From Diplonema papillatum (Eukaryota > Euglenozoa > Diplonemea > Diplonemida > Diplonemidae), in contig JAPJBO010000056.1 in the NCBI GenBank assembly GCA_030068145.1, positions 62,001 through 126,000 on the forward strand: 64,000 nucleotides of DNA, read 5' to 3'. Of the stretch, positions 20,250 through 31,974 are shown one piece after another. Below the pieces are notes generated by a model. That model was not told the origin of the DNA. It did no database searches and saw nothing but the letters and a program-made list of their open reading frames with translations. The translations under genes and the position numbers were made by a program. Each line of letters begins with the position of its first letter. Within the stretch, counting starts at the first letter, position 1.

Positions 20250-21530
20250 TTGAAGACGAGAGGGATGGGTTTACGACAACATGAGTCTCTCCGGATGAGT
20301 ACAGGCCTGGGCGTATGGCAGAAGGAGAGCCTTCCTCCGACAGTTCACGCGAAGGTGCATCGGGTGACAGCGTCCTTCGAGTGGCTTGAAGGGGTGCGTC
20401 CTCGGATAGTACATATGGAGGGTGGGTATTCTGTGGTTTCCTGGCTGTGGTGGCTGGTGCACCCAAACCTGCATACGCATACGGCGCTGCATACGGCTAT
20501 GCATTCGGCTGTGACTTTTCTGGCAAAGTTCCTTCGTCTGGGACGAAGGAGGAGCCGAAAAGGATACTGAAGCAGAGCTTCATGAGTGTCAGCGGAACCT
20601 ACGTCCACCCGTAACTCGGAGGTACACGGGCAAGCGCGTTCGCTCCTAGAAGCCGATCAGCCGCGCGCTCTGATGAGGCAGCCGAAGCTGGTTGTCCCAG
20701 GATATGCGGCTGTGCTGAGCAACTCGCTTTCGCAAAGGTTGTGGACGTTCCGCTCCACCCCGGGTTGCCGGCCACGTGGTGCGGGCCTTTTCCGCAAACC
20801 CGTCGTGCTCCATGAGGTGTGCTTGTTCAGTGCTTCGAGCTAGCGTTCGTCGTCGCTCGGGAAAAAGGCGCGCATTCTCATTGATTTCTGCTCTCTACCT
20901 TGGGCTGAGCGCAGCTGCAGCCTCGTGCGCGGGGCGGTTTTCAACGAGTTCACCTTTCCTGGCGAGAGTGAGGAAGTGATCTTGCACCGCATGTTCAGCT
21001 GGACACCACTCGACCAGTCGGTCACCGACGTGTGCAGGCACCACGGTCCGGTGACGAGAAGAAGCAACAACGAAGAATACCCGCATCAGCGCAGAAGGCG
21101 AGCGGGACATCTCAAGCGTACTAAACCTGTCGGCCGTCTTCGCAGTCCCACACTAAGCAGCCGTATGTGTGTGAATATTTTCCGATCTGCATACGCATAC
21201 GCATGCACGTGTGCAGCCAGCCCCGCCTAAGGGGGTTTGGCATCTTGTCAGCGTCCTTTGGTTTCTAGCCTTCCTTCGGCGCCCAACCGGAGGTGGCATT
21301 CAGGTCTTCAGACGGCCGCAGGAGAAGAGGTAGGGGAACGTGGAGAAAGGAAACGAAGTCGAATTACAATCAAAAGACAGGAACAAACGGCGATTCTTCT
21401 GTACGACACCACACTTCTATTCGGTCCTTCTGGCTGGAGAACCATCCGGCTCCTTTTCAGACACGGCACATTAAAGGCCGGGCAGTAAAAACCTTTCCCC
21501 CCCCCCCTAAAAGTATCCTCTTTTTTCGTT
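20250..21530. other. GC-rich stretch, no recognisable gene
   Basis: Between HSP70 and the DOMON-like gene. Contains a small GCATACG-type repeat (20,470-20,515, 21,187-21,205). Overlapping short frames exist on both strands but none shows a known motif. Confidence 0.4.
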
Positions 21531-21536
21531 AAAAAA

Positions 21537-21740
21537 CGCACCGTGTTGTCAGTACCTCTGCGGTGGTGGAAACCTGACACACTTGCAATTCGAAAACGTG
21601 CCTCTCAGTGAGACTCACTGGTCAAAATGAGGTCGGAACGCACGGTGTTGTCAGTACCTCTGCGGTGGTGGAAACCTGACACACTTGCAATTCGAAAAAG
21701 TGCCTCTCAGTGAGACTCACTGGTCAAAATGAGGTCGGAA
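21537..21740 (+). repeat. Two tandem copies of a 102-bp unit
   Basis: The segment from CGCACCGTGTTGTCAGTACC to GTCAAAATGAGGTCGGAA is duplicated head to tail with only a few differences, just downstream of the DOMON-like gene. A recent tandem duplication. Confidence 0.88.
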
Positions 21741-21918
21741 ACTGGAGTGGAATCCCACTTGAGAGAACGAATATTTTTCCTTCAAGAGGCCAGTTGCACG
21801 TCCTGTGTATACGCGAAGCAGAAGATCGCATGCCAGGGCGCGAGGCTTCAAAGATTTGCAGAGCACCCGCTGCATGCGCACAAGGGCAGGGCAGCGAACA
21901 GCGCCGCGCCGCGCCCCC

Positions 21919-23886
21919 TCATAAGTCGTCGAGGTTGATCGGGATGGGCACGGCCGGGGCTGCCGGCGGCGGAGGCGGCGGCGGCGGCGCGCCGGGGCCG
22001 ACCGGGAGCTTTTTTTCGGCCCGCGCCTGGGCGATCGCGGACTCGGTGGCGGCCAGCTCGGTGCCGATGAACTTGTTCCCGGCCTGGATGCGGGCGAGCT
22101 GCGTTTGCTTCGAGGCCAGTTCGCTCCGGAGGTCGCGCAGGTGCGAGTCCTCGTAGTAGTTGACCACGTGCTGCGGGTCCTTGAAGGAGATCCGCAAGTC
22201 GTCGATGTGGTCGACGTCACTCGTCCCGGCATCCGACCCCAACTTACCGTCGGACGCAGCGTCCAGCTCGGAGAGCTCGTGCTCCAGGTTATCCGTTTCA
22301 CCGGCTGGTTCTGACCCCTCCGCAGACGACCGGAAGGAGTCCGTGTCTATGAGGGACAGCCGGGTGAACTGCGGGGGAGGGGTGGCCCCGACGATTTCGG
22401 GGTCGATCCCGGCGTCTGAGAAGTCGCCGGAGTCGTTGGTCGACGGCCCGGATTTGGGCTCGGCCGCCAGCGGGTTCTGCGGGCCCGGCTCCTGCTGCGG
22501 CTGCTGCGCCGGGGGCGGGAACAGCGAGTCGTCGCCGAGCATGACGGCCTCCCGCGGGGTCTCGCCGGCGTCGGGCGGCAGTAGCGGCGCGCCCATGACG
22601 CCGCCGAAGTCTGGCCCGGCCCTCGCGTCCGCCTTGCCGCGGCGCAGGTAGCAGAAGGCGGCGAGGCACGCGCACAGCACCAGCACCGCGGCGGTGACGG
22701 CTACTGCTATCAGCGTCGCGTCGCCCTCATCCTCCTCGTCCGCCGCGCCTTGCGTGTTCGCCGGTGTCGGCTCCGGCGTGTCGGGCGGTGGCGGGCAAGC
22801 CTCCCACGCCAAGTCGACCGCCAGCCGGTTCGCTCCGCCGTGCGACGCGAACGTTGTCGTCCGCGAGCCCGCCTGGCAGCTCCCGCAGGCCAGCACGATG
22901 CGGGGGTCCGCCGCCGCCGAGAACACGGCGGCGCGCCCGGTGGCGGGCACTTCCGCCTCGACCGTTCGCCGGCCGCTGCGGAGCTCGTCGGACCACACGC
23001 CGAAGGCGACCATCGACCCCTTCGACCGCAGCCCCAGCACATACTCCGCGACGTGCATCGCAGTGCCGGCGCCAGAGGCGACGACGGCCCAGGTCCCCTC
23101 CATCGTGCTGCCGTTGAACCCGGCCGCGAACCACGTGTCTACCGGGCCTGTTAAAGAGAGGGTCACGGCGTCGCCGGAGAGGACGATGCCCGCCGTGACT
23201 TCCGAGCCCCACGAGTACGACGCGCAGCGCCGCACCGGCCCCGGCGAACCCGTCGCCGGAGCCAGCGTCCCAGCGCCAGGAGCCCCTGTCGTCCCATTCA
23301 CCGCGGGCGCCGCCGTGTCGCCGGGCGCGGGAGCCGGGGCGCCGGTTGCGTTCACTCCTGGCACACCGGTGGCGGGCGCCGCGGTGGCGGGCGCTTCGGT
23401 GGCAGGGGCGGCGGTGGGCACGCTGGGCAGGCGGGCGAAGTCGAAGGTGTTCGCGTCGGTGTCCTTGCCCATGTAGTGGATGAACACGACCCAGCTGTCG
23501 GACGCGTTCGCGAGGTCCCGCACGTACACAGGCGTGTTGACCATGGCGGCGGTGTTGCCGGTGCGGGCGGACCATCCGGTGCTCGATCCGCCGTTAGTGC
23601 ACTCGGCGTCAGTGGGCAAGGTGCCTGGCATATCGCTCAGCTTTGAAGCTGTGCCGGTCCATACGCACAGGGTTTGGTCGTTCCCGGGGGCGAGCATGAT
23701 CAGGAGCTGGTCGAGCGCCGACGTCTGGAACGACAGCTCCGCCCCGGCGCACGCGGTCACGGCGAGCGACGCGTTCGAGTCGAAGTCGTAGCACGTGGCC
23801 GGCGTCATCACCACCGCCCGCACAGGCAGCCACAGCGCCAGAAGCGCAACCAGGGGCAACGCGCTGCATGTTGCGCCGCCCCCCAT
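21919..23886 (-). CDS. Type I membrane protein with DOMON-like extracellular domain
   Basis: 655 residues from the ATG at 23,886, chosen because it opens a classic signal peptide (MGGGATCSALPLVALLALWL). Then: a Cys-containing N-terminal region; an Ala/Pro/Thr-rich linker at about 165-215 with NAT/NGT sequons; a DOMON-like domain at about 221-338 (YSWGSEVTAGIVLSGDAVTL, then WFAAGFNG and EGTWAVVASG); an acidic/proline stretch; one TM helix at about 388-412 (TLIAVAVTAAVLVLCACLAA) followed by RR; a 240-residue cytoplasmic tail with a coiled coil (HLRDLRSELASKQTQLARIQ) and a poly-proline C-terminus. DOMON domains elsewhere bind heme or sugars; ligand here is unknown. High GC and single exon. The N-terminal region is partially duplicated next door. 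Confidence 0.8.
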   Translation of the reverse strand: MGGGATCSALPLVALLALWLPVRAVVMTPATCYDFDSNASLAVTACAGAELSFQTSALDQLLIMLAPGNDQTLCVWTGTASKLSDMPGTLPTDAECTNGGSSTGWSARTGNTAAMVNTPVYVRDLANASDSWVVFIHYMGKDTDANTFDFARLPSVPTAAPATEAPATAAPATGVPGVNATGAPAPAPGDTAAPAVNGTTGAPGAGTLAPATGSPGPVRRCASYSWGSEVTAGIVLSGDAVTLSLTGPVDTWFAAGFNGSTMEGTWAVVASGAGTAMHVAEYVLGLRSKGSMVAFGVWSDELRSGRRTVEAEVPATGRAAVFSAAADPRIVLACGSCQAGSRTTTFASHGGANRLAVDLAWEACPPPPDTPEPTPANTQGAADEEDEGDATLIAVAVTAAVLVLCACLAAFCYLRRGKADARAGPDFGGVMGAPLLPPDAGETPREAVMLGDDSLFPPPAQQPQQEPGPQNPLAAEPKSGPSTNDSGDFSDAGIDPEIVGATPPPQFTRLSLIDTDSFRSSAEGSEPAGETDNLEHELSELDAASDGKLGSDAGTSDVDHIDDLRISFKDPQHVVNYYEDSHLRDLRSELASKQTQLARIQAGNKFIGTELAATESAIAQARAEKKLPVGPGAPPPPPPPPAAPAVPIPINLDDL

Positions 23887-24099
23887 GTACGCAGATAGAC
23901 AACGCCCCCTCCTTCCCCACCCCACAAACCACGACTCTATATCATTAGCGTTATTCTGTGGTTCAAAAGGTTGGCATTTTTCAAGTCTCATAATAAAGTG
24001 AGCCGGCCCCTTTTTTGCTGATAGACTGCGATGACTTTTGAAGGCTCGGATTAGAAGTTAAGAACGCAAATAATCTGTGCCGAAAATGCACCGCTGGCA

Positions 24100-24375
24100 A
24101 GGCGCCCGGCATGCCGCTCAGCTTTGAAGCTGTGCCGGTCCATACGCATAGGGTTTGGGGGCCGGCATGATCAGTAACTGGTCGAGCACCGACGTCTGGA
24201 ACGACAGCTCCGCCCCTAGCACGTGGCCGGCGTCATCACCACCGCCCGCGCGGGCGGCTACAGCGCCAGAAACGCAACCAGGGGCAACACGCTGCTTGTT
24301 GCGCCACCCCCCATGTATGCAGATAGGCAACGCCCCCTCCTCCCACCCGACAAACCACGACTCTATTGATTAGCG
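24100..24375 (-). pseudogene. Broken partial copy of the DOMON-like gene 5' end
   Basis: Aligns with 23,625-23,940 (shared GCTCAGCTTTGAAGCTGTGC, GAGCGCCGACGTCTGGAACG-type blocks) but with internal deletions that remove the start region and shift frame (AELSFQTSVLDQLLIMPAP remains). A tandem partial duplication upstream of the intact gene. Confidence 0.75.
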
Positions 24376-25780
24376 TTATTTTGCGGTTTCAAGTCGGTAT
24401 TTTTCAGAACACTGAGACCCTCTGATCACGATCAAGTGCCACCCGAAGCAACGTTCAGGATTCGAGTTCAGGGTCGTGCGGGATTTTTCAAACTAAAGCA
24501 TCGGGGTTGTAGCACTCTGCTGCGACTCAAGCTTTGCAAGCTGTTGTTGCCCGTCACGTTCCTGGACCCGGAGGGGCCTTTTTTCTTTCTTCTCTCCACT
24601 CTCACGTTCCCCCAACGCGTTTAAGGCTGATTTCGGTGCATGGTCATTCTAATTCGGCGTGAAAAGTCGGAGGGATTCCTCTCCGGTACCTGCGCTCGCG
24701 AGTAATGCTTGGAAGAGAGCGAAGACACCGAAAACCGCGAAGGAAGAGTGAGGCAATCAAAATAACCGCGGAAACAAGTAATTGTAAAGAAGAAGAACAA
24801 GAAAAAGAAGAAGAAAAGAAGCGCCCCCTCGAAATCACAATCAATAAGGCGTGCAACGGTTCGCAGAGCTCGCCCCTGTGGAGCAGTGAAGGCTCGCTTG
24901 ATAATCTGGCATCTGAATACTCTTGTGCAATCTTTTTCTCCCATACTATTTTGGGCGAGCTCCTTGGACCTAGCACACGCACGGAAGGGGAGAGTAAAGG
25001 GGAGAAGCGCGTATTGGGGGTTTTTATTAGACTGCTTTTCACGTGAGGGAAAAGTGAGAGAGACAAAGATGGAGAGGTTTTGGGGGAGAGAAGAAGCAAC
25101 AGAAGCCATTAAAATAGGTGGAGTCGGGCTAACGTGTCGGGGAGAAGGACAGGGGGAATGAAATTGACTAGGGGACAAACCTCCACGGCTGTGAAACAAG
25201 CATGAGAGAGAGAAGGAGACGAGTTGGAGTGCAGGGACCATCTCTCCTTTCCGGTCGCCTCTCTACCACGTACTCGCAATTCCACGGCCGACGGCGGCGG
25301 CTAGCGTCTTGATGGGGAACTTCAGCCTCCATTGAAAGAAGGGCACGTCTTGCGGGTACTCGGGCACGGCATCGGTCGCGGGCGCGGTATGATACCGCGT
25401 TGGAAGATCACCGCACGCGCGGTTCAACAACTTCGTGCCGTAAAAAGAAAAACCAGCAATGCATGAACAACACTACGCAATGTTTCACAGCCGTGGAAAA
25501 ATAGAACAGACAAAAAAAAAAGAAGAAGAAGGCAGAGGCAATCAGAAACTCGTCTACACTATTTTTTCCCGCTTCAACTCTATCAGATCTGGGGGGGGGG
25601 GGGGGGGGGGGGGGTAACTTTTTTAGCGTTATTTGTGGATTAGAAGGTCGGTATTTTAAAGTCTCCGGTTGACTTGAACTTTTAGTTACTTCACTCCTGC
25701 TTTCTGTCGTTTTAATGCCCGAGGCTATTCACGACCTTGATGTTGGAAGGCCCACCGTCCGGTAACACCGTGCAGTTTTT
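24376..25780. other. Gene-poor stretch with dispersed repeat and poly-G
   Basis: 24,500-24,620 (GACTCAAGCTTTGCAAGCTG and the following CGTCACGTTCCTGGAC) is repeated at 40,895-41,020. A 22-G run lies at 25,591-25,612. Long pyrimidine-rich frames on the minus strand at 24.6-25.2 kb are Ser/Phe-rich and look non-coding. Confidence 0.5.
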
Positions 25781-26545
25781 TGAACGACGTCGTTTTGTCA
25801 TCGAAGATGTGCACGGATGGAACAACAGAGTTTTGGTATCGGGCGACGACAACGGTCGTGGAGGAGGGGGTTGGGGTTGATGAAACTGTTGAGAAGACCG
25901 TGATTGTGTTTGACTCTCTAGTCCGGCATCAACGACCGCGGCGACGGTCGGACACCTTGCGTTGTGCGTGTTTTCCCTTCACTGACAATGCCGCGGGCGC
26001 CTTGCAAGCGTGGTGGGATTGTCCTTGAACAGAGTGAGCCAATGCCTCTCATCCCACCTTGAAGACACGGCTGCACCACGCGTGCTCTTGACAGACGCTA
26101 GCAACCGGATTGTGCATGTCACAGTCATTGGGTAGTATCGACAACGGGTTTCATCGGACACTTCGTCTTCACCGCGTAGGTTCCCCCTGCCCTGGGAGGT
26201 CTGCTTCGCTGTCTCGGTTTGTGCTTCCGTGACAGTGTCGTTGCGCTTGCCAACGCGTGGTGGAAGATCACCGTGTTTGGCATGCGAGCCTGCGAGCACT
26301 TTAAGCACGCTATGCTAATGGGAGCAAGGACGTTGTTCTCAAGACGCCGACACTTACCCTTGACTGACGATGCCACGGGTCTCCTCTTGAGCGCAACTGA
26401 GGTAGCCGACGAGCCGTGAGCTTGGACGATCCGAATAGGTTTAGACGTCTCAAACCCGAACCCCCCCCGTGAACGAGAAATTGTTGAGATTTAAACGCAT
26501 CTCCAACTCTTATCCTACCATCCATCGGTTTCAAGGACGTTTACC
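25780..26545 (-). rRNA. Degenerate LSU rRNA fragment(s)
   Basis: 26,215-26,545 read on minus follows the LSU D2-domain region of 10,740-11,860: AAACCGATGG, AGAGTTGGAGATGCGTTTAA, GAGACGTCTAAACCTATTCG, ATCGTCCAAGCTCACGGCTC, GGCATCGTCAGTCAAGGGTA, AAGTGTCGGCGTCTT. It is clearly diverged, and a second, weaker echo (TTCCCTTCACTGACAATGCC) sits at 25,970. The left limit is uncertain. A rDNA pseudogene older than the copy at 19,347. Confidence 0.65.
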
Positions 26546-26728
26546 CCCCCACTATCATTGTTTCGTGCATTCGAGTCGTTTTGCAAGTGGTGTCCAACAC
26601 TGAGTGATCGTCCTACCTTCAGGGACAAAACCCCCGGGGGGGGGTAGTTTCTTAACTACGACGAGCGCACGACGGTGCTTGCACCGCTAAAGGCCACGTC
26701 TTTCGGTTCGTGGGAAGAGGGAGGGGAT

Positions 26729-26875
26729 TGCAACAACGTGCTTGGAATGGATATGTGCTCAACAACGCACTGGTCCCGTCTGCATTGGTTCGGTCCTTTG
26801 AGCCACGGAAACATAAGGCGGATCATCATCCTTCGCGCGGAACCTGAGTGGCAGACAGGACGGCGGTGTGAGTAG
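26729..26875 (+). repeat. Dispersed ~150-bp repeat, copy 4
   Basis: Same family as 14,681 and 16,068 (TGCTTGGAATGGATATGTGC, GTCCTTTGAGCCACGGAAAC). Confidence 0.75.
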
Positions 26876-26879
26876 AGGG

Positions 26880-28220
26880 AGGGGACGCCTGCCAAAAAGC
26901 AGAGCACTAGGACAATCCGGCACTGCCGCCCCCCGGCCAGGGCGCTTGCCGCGCAACGCGTTGTCGCCAATACTCGCGGGTGCTTAAATTGCGCGGGCGG
27001 GGTGTGTTGGCGACCGCTAGTGGACACTGTGGTGCCGTCGTTGGAACGCCCTCGAAGTGGGACTGCTTCCACCGCCAAAGGCCACTGCTTCCGGGTTCGG
27101 TGTTTCGTTGAAAGAGTGAGAGAGAGAGAGGCTCCTCTATGTTTTCGGACTGTGTTCTTTTTTATTTGCAGGGTTCGAGAACCGAGACTTTCGTGTGAGT
27201 GCCAGCTTGCTTCCGAGGGGTCTGTTACTAAGGGGGGGGTGGTGCGGGTTGGTGTGTTTCGGTTGCTGCGATACCGCGCTGTTCTGTTGAGTCCGATTAT
27301 CGAAGCCGAGTCAGGCTGATGCGAAAAGGCCGCCGACATGACGAGGCCAGGGTTTGCGCGCAGGTTACTTGCGACCAGAGGCGGGAGGTGGGGTGATCAA
27401 CCTATTTCGCAGCAGAGAAATTCCCAGGATTTCAAATCATTTTGTCTTCTTGTTGCGTTAGTGGTATGGTCCTTTGACAGAGTGAGCCGATGCCTCTCAT
27501 CACACCTTTAAAACACGGCTGAGTCACGCATTCCACAGACAATTTGTCTTCTTGTTGCGTTAGTGGGAAGTCATTTGCCACACGAGTACCACACTATGCC
27601 AGCTTTTCGCTTCGTGACTCCAGAAGGGTCACTTTTGCCGCACTTTCGTCGTGGTGCAACCCTTGTCGGTTGCAACTGGTGCTGTCAATCAATTCACAAC
27701 AAGTAAGATCACAGTGCGTTGTTCAGGGTAGTCGAAGGCCTGACAATCACACTAATGCAACAAAATTACCAACTCGCAACAAGTAAAATCCATCCTTGTT
27801 GCGTCAGTGGGGAGCCATTTGTATGCAGATGACCAAGCTAAAGAGCAACTTTTCACAACTTTGCCTTAAGACGGAAGAGGAACCCTCTGCTATAAACTTG
27901 GTGGATCACCCAACCTCGGAGGGGTCTTTTTGGCATCGACAATTGGCGCCAGCTTTCCCAACGTTCTCCCGTTTCTCCGACCGCGGCCTGTGGCATTAAC
28001 CTTCTTTGCCAACGGTGCCTGAACCAAGTCCTCGATCACGCTGGCGGGACCATCTTCTAGAGCACTTCGGTGCAACCTTTTTACAGGCGCAATGCCCTTG
28101 GGGAGCCGAAAGACTGCTGCGGAATCGTAAGAACTGCCCGGCAGGCAAGCGATGTATTCTTCTTTGCTATTTCTTTCTCAAACCCCTCTTCAAGAAGCGG
28201 CCCCCTGCATCCCGGAAATA
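26880..28220. other. No recognisable gene; TTGTTGCGTTAGTGGG motifs
   Basis: CTTGTTGCGTTAGTGG occurs at 27,450, 27,548 and 27,795 and, inverted, at 61,600. A 38-bp block at 27,725-27,765 is the inverse of 3,925-3,962. The block around GAGTGAGCCAATGCCTCTCA (26,030) recurs at 27,478. No coding family is recognised. Confidence 0.45.
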
Positions 28221-28224
28221 CTCG

Positions 28225-28520
28225 ACGTAGCTGCTTCGACTCCGAATGGAAGGGGGGAAATATAGAGGTAAGGGGCAAATACAATACAAACACAATCTGA
28301 TTTGTTCTTCGCTTACACCACCGTGTGTTGTTTTCTCACTCAGGACTTTTGACCTGTTGTGTTTGTGTGATTTGTCGTGTAGGGGTAGACCCGCATGACC
28401 TCACGTCCGTTCAACACGTGGTTCGGTAGTTACAGCACTTGGGATCCCTTCTGTTCTTTGTCGGGCAGCATCGTCGAGCATTTCCTTTCAAGCTGGCGCT
28501 TATATAAAAAAAGAACACCC
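28225..28520 (+). repeat. Dispersed ~300-bp repeat, copy A
   Basis: Shares CGACGTAGCTGCTTCGACTC, ATACAATACAAACACAATCT, CACGTGGTTCGGTAGTTACA and AGCTGGCGCTTAT with 36,178-36,545. The two copies differ by two indels: copy B has a 128-bp segment where copy A has 38 bp, and copy A has 28 bp absent in B. Confidence 0.85.
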
Positions 28521-29180
28521 CTTGCTTAAAGAACACCGCACGGGGCGGCCGTGACTTCGAAGGCGTGACCTGCTCGATACGAACATGAAGACTTGCATTC
28601 TCGTCTTTCGGAGGCGCGAGCATGCAACGAAGTTAGAGAGGTCCGGGCCGGCTAGTTCCTGAAGGGTTTTGAACACGTTCGGGAGCACAAGTTGCCCCCC
28701 GCTTCCCAGTCGACCGGGGTGCATGTCTGTGTTAGCTATGATCACGGCCATGTATTTGGGTCCTTCTCTCTCGAGCACTTTTTTTTTTTTTTTTGGTTGT
28801 GCGCCTGGGAACCGACCCATCGGTTCCCAGACGCCTAACGGTCTTTCCGACTTGGCAACAAGGTTGCTCTCGTCTACAAGAAGACCGCAAGAGCGAAACA
28901 CGCGCAGATTTCGTTTCGGGGAATGCTGCAAATCTTCGAACAGGGCAACAAGCAAACGGGACTGTGGAGGAGGGGGGGCGGGACGATTTCTTTTGTTGTG
29001 CAATGTTTTGAAAAAAAAGACTTCGGGAGCGGGGCGTTCTTGAAACGCCAAGTGCCACGAGAAAAAGGCACTGCGTCGGCTGACTGGCGGCTAACGTTTT
29101 TTTTGTGTGTTTTTTTGTTGTGAAGCATACGAGCTAGACGGAAAAAAAAGCCCTGCTATGTTTTTTTTTCGTACACTGCA
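28521..29180. other. No recognisable gene
   Basis: Contains 28,779-28,795 poly-T and an inverted pair around GGAACCGACCCATCGGTTCC (28,808-28,827). No supported coding sequence. Confidence 0.4.
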
Positions 29181-29315
29181 TTGTAAACACGAAAGAGAAC
29201 GCTGGCTGCGTGTTTGAAGATTAGCCTAGCGAGCATATTCACTCACCATCATCCACTAGCAGGCTAATCCTCCCCCGGCACGTACAAACAAACACACGCC
29301 TATTCTTTTTGCGCC
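29180..29315 (+). repeat. Dispersed repeat shared with 52,148-52,285
   Basis: Both copies contain GAAAGAGARCGCTGGC, a run of CTCACTCA and a CCCCCGGCRCGTACRAACAA block. Function unknown. Confidence 0.7.
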
Positions 29316-29621
29316 GGACTAGCAGTCTAGATTCGGGAGTCAGCCCAAAGCCGAACTGAAGTCGAAGGTCAACTGGATCGTAAACGTTGAACCTCGGGAA
29401 AGTGGCTTCATTGTGTGCGGGCGGACGAGCCGGCTGCCGGCGCAGGCACTTTCGGAGCTGCAGGCACGCACACGCTGCATTCAACTTTGAAACCTTGCGG
29501 CACACGCGCCGCCGCAAGGACAGAAGCCCTGCACTGGCCAGGAGGAGGGTAAGCTAAGCACGTAACGGCATCCGGGGGGAATAGTTGAGTTGCAGCTCTT
29601 GACAAAGATAGATGGAAAAAA

Positions 29622-29903
29622 GAAGGTGTTTTTATTCTTCGCTTTTTCTCACGAACGGGGGGGGTCGGTCCTGCTTTTGGCTTTGTAGGTTCTCCCGACT
29701 CCCCTATTCGTGGTCAGCACAAACTCAAGAGGTCTAGTCAACTATTCCCTGCAGTATTGGCATACTTTCAAAAAAAGAAGGTGTTTTTATTCTTCGGGTT
29801 TTCTCACGGCTTTGTAGGTTCTCCCGACTCCCCAATTCGCGGTTAGCACAAACTCAAGAGGTCTAGTCAACTATTCCCTGCAGTATTGGCATACTTTCAA
29901 AAA
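29622..29903 (+). repeat. Two tandem copies of a ~130-150 bp unit
   Basis: The unit AAGAAGGTGTTTTTATTCTT ... GCAGTATTGGCATACTTTCA occurs twice in a row. The second copy lacks about 22 bp. Ends in A runs. Confidence 0.88.
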
Positions 29904-29914
29904 AAACTCGAGGG

Positions 29915-30080
29915 GCTGCCTTGTGCAAACAATACAACTACAAAATGGGTCTTTTTTGTTGAACGCTTACGCCCGCCACTAAACCCAGATTTACCTGTGT
30001 TTCGTGTGGGCTACAGCACATTTACCTCCTTTGATCTTTTGCAACTGGCAGCCTCCTCAAGTATTTCCTACAAAGCAGGT
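29915..30080 (+). repeat. Dispersed repeat; uninterrupted (empty-site) copy for the 6.3-kb transposon
   Basis: The sequence from AAACAATACAACTACAAAAT to AAGCAGGTGCTTATACAAAA is the complement of 53,195-53,353 joined to 59,681-59,700. At 29,931-29,957 it reads straight through the point where the 53,354-59,680 element is inserted. A third diverged copy is at 32,280-32,440. Confidence 0.85.
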
Positions 30081-30089
30081 GCTTATACA

Positions 30090-31150
30090 AAAAAAAATAT
30101 GGATGCGGGCGTAGATGATGATCCGGAAGAACCGCGCAACTTTTTTTTTTTCAGAGTGAAAAAAGTTCGTTTTTGGTTGTTTATCGAATCGGCGAAGAAG
30201 CGGGTCTGATGGCAAAGACAAAGGCGCCACGGTGCGTTTGATGGTGGAAGCTCCAGAAGGGACATGAAGCCGCTCCGATGCTCCAATGAACACTCGTCAG
30301 CAGCGCAGCTCTCCCTGAGCCGCGAACGTTCGACCGTTGAATGTGTAAACGTCTGACCTTTCACGCTTTGGTCCCTTATGCGGCGCGCCGGGGGGGGGTC
30401 AAAACGCCCCTTAGGGGTTTCGAGCTTTTGACGCGCCGTGTGGCACTAACACCACCGCAACAGGCCTCCATCATGGTGCACGAAAGCAAGGCTGCCACAG
30501 GAAGTCTGGGTGGTCGATGCCTGGCAGGAAAAGCTTGCATGAGAATAGCCGCAGCTATGGCCGAGCACCACGTTCTTTGTTTTTGGAGAGAGTGAGAGAG
30601 AGAAAGAGTGTGTGTGTGCGCGTGTGCGGGGTGGGGCCTGCATTGAATGTGCCCCCCTTTCGCGGGCAGCGCACACAGGCCCACTGGGGAGGAGGTCCCA
30701 CCAGCACCCCGCCAGCCAGCGGAAATGCGATCGCCGGTGACTGTCACCCCTTTGTGTTAGCAACGCCTACCGGACGGCCACTCGGTGGATGGGAGGGAGG
30801 AGCTCAGCAATAAGGAGAGGTAAGTGGCGCGAATCAATTTGCCGCCAGTCCTGCAGCCTGCCACCCCTGCGCTCGCCTGTATCTGTGTGCGGGTGTATGT
30901 ATATGGGGCCAGTTTTTTTATGTGCCGCCCTCCTTTTCGCGGGTGGCGCACACAGGCTCGCCCGGGAGGCTGCCCGCGGCCCACCGTGTATCTCGTCGCC
31001 CGGCAGAAAAATATGCAAAATGCCGGCGACTGCCTCCGTTCTCGCGTCTCCCCCCGCGACGGCGACTCGCCCCTGCCGCACGGAGGGGCGCCGAAATTAG
31101 GAAGAGGTGGCGCGAGCAACACTTGTGTCGCAATACTCACTCAAGACTGC
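30090..31150. other. No recognisable gene
   Basis: Two similar blocks (30,650-30,720 and 30,925-30,990, TTTCGCGGGY(G)GCGCACAC AGGC) suggest an internal duplication. A GAGAGAGAAAGAGTGTGTGTG microsatellite lies at 30,592-30,620. Nothing else is supported. Confidence 0.45.
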
Positions 31151-31159
31151 TAACCCCTT

Positions 31160-31364
<205 letters not shown>

Positions 31365-31682
31365 TATCGTACGGTTGGATTACCACCGTTTTCATGTCGC
31401 AAGCTTGTTGCGGTTCCGCATCAGCGACTGGAGGGCAGAGGGGAGAAGGATGAGAACTGCAGCACTTCGCACTGGAGTTGGTCGCTGCGCTGCTCCCCCT
31501 CCCATCATCCCCCCGGGAGTCAACTTCTTTCTCGCCTCTTTTCCGACGAAGCTGAGAGCGGGGAGCACTGTTTTTCACTCTCTTTTTTTTTGTGTTTTCC
31601 GACGATCCCGTACGGGCGTACGCTTTTTCTGTCGCTGGCGAAAGCATCCCTGTCCGTTTCCCCGCAGTCTAAAATGCAGTCC

Positions 31683-31972
31683 TGAGCCAATTCACCCCCC
31701 TGCCCGATCGAACATTGTCGAGCCTTGCAGTTAAGTTAGAATGCAAATAATCTGTGGCGATAATCTGCATCATCGAGAGTAATCGAGTGTACTCGCCGCA
31801 ATCTTTGAAGTTAGAATGCAAATAATCTGTGGCGATAATCTGCATCGTCAAGAGTAATCGAGTGTACTCGCCGTAATCTTTGAAGTTGAGAATGCAAAGA
31901 GTCTGTGGCGATAATCTGCATCCGCGTAATCGACCTCAGGTCGCTTTCAGGGAGGGTAGGTGAATCGGCTCA
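31683..31972. mobile_element. 290-bp TIR element containing three LINE-tail copies
   Basis: Ends are inverted: TGAGCCAATTCACC at 31,683 and GGTGAATCGGCTCA ending at 31,972. Inside, the segment TTAGAATGCAAATAATCTGT + GGCGATAATCTGCAT occurs three times, separated by GTAATCGAGTG-type repeats. The same internal segment is the 3' end of the LINE at 43.4 kb. Confidence 0.65.
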
Positions 31973-31974
31973 TA

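Noticed and set aside
22694..23476. Plus-strand frames opposite the DOMON-like gene
   Set aside because: High-GC shadow frames; the minus frame has signal peptide, TM and domain.
24621..25241. 206-residue Ser/Phe-rich minus frame
   Set aside because: Low-complexity pyrimidine-rich sequence, no start context, no family resemblance.
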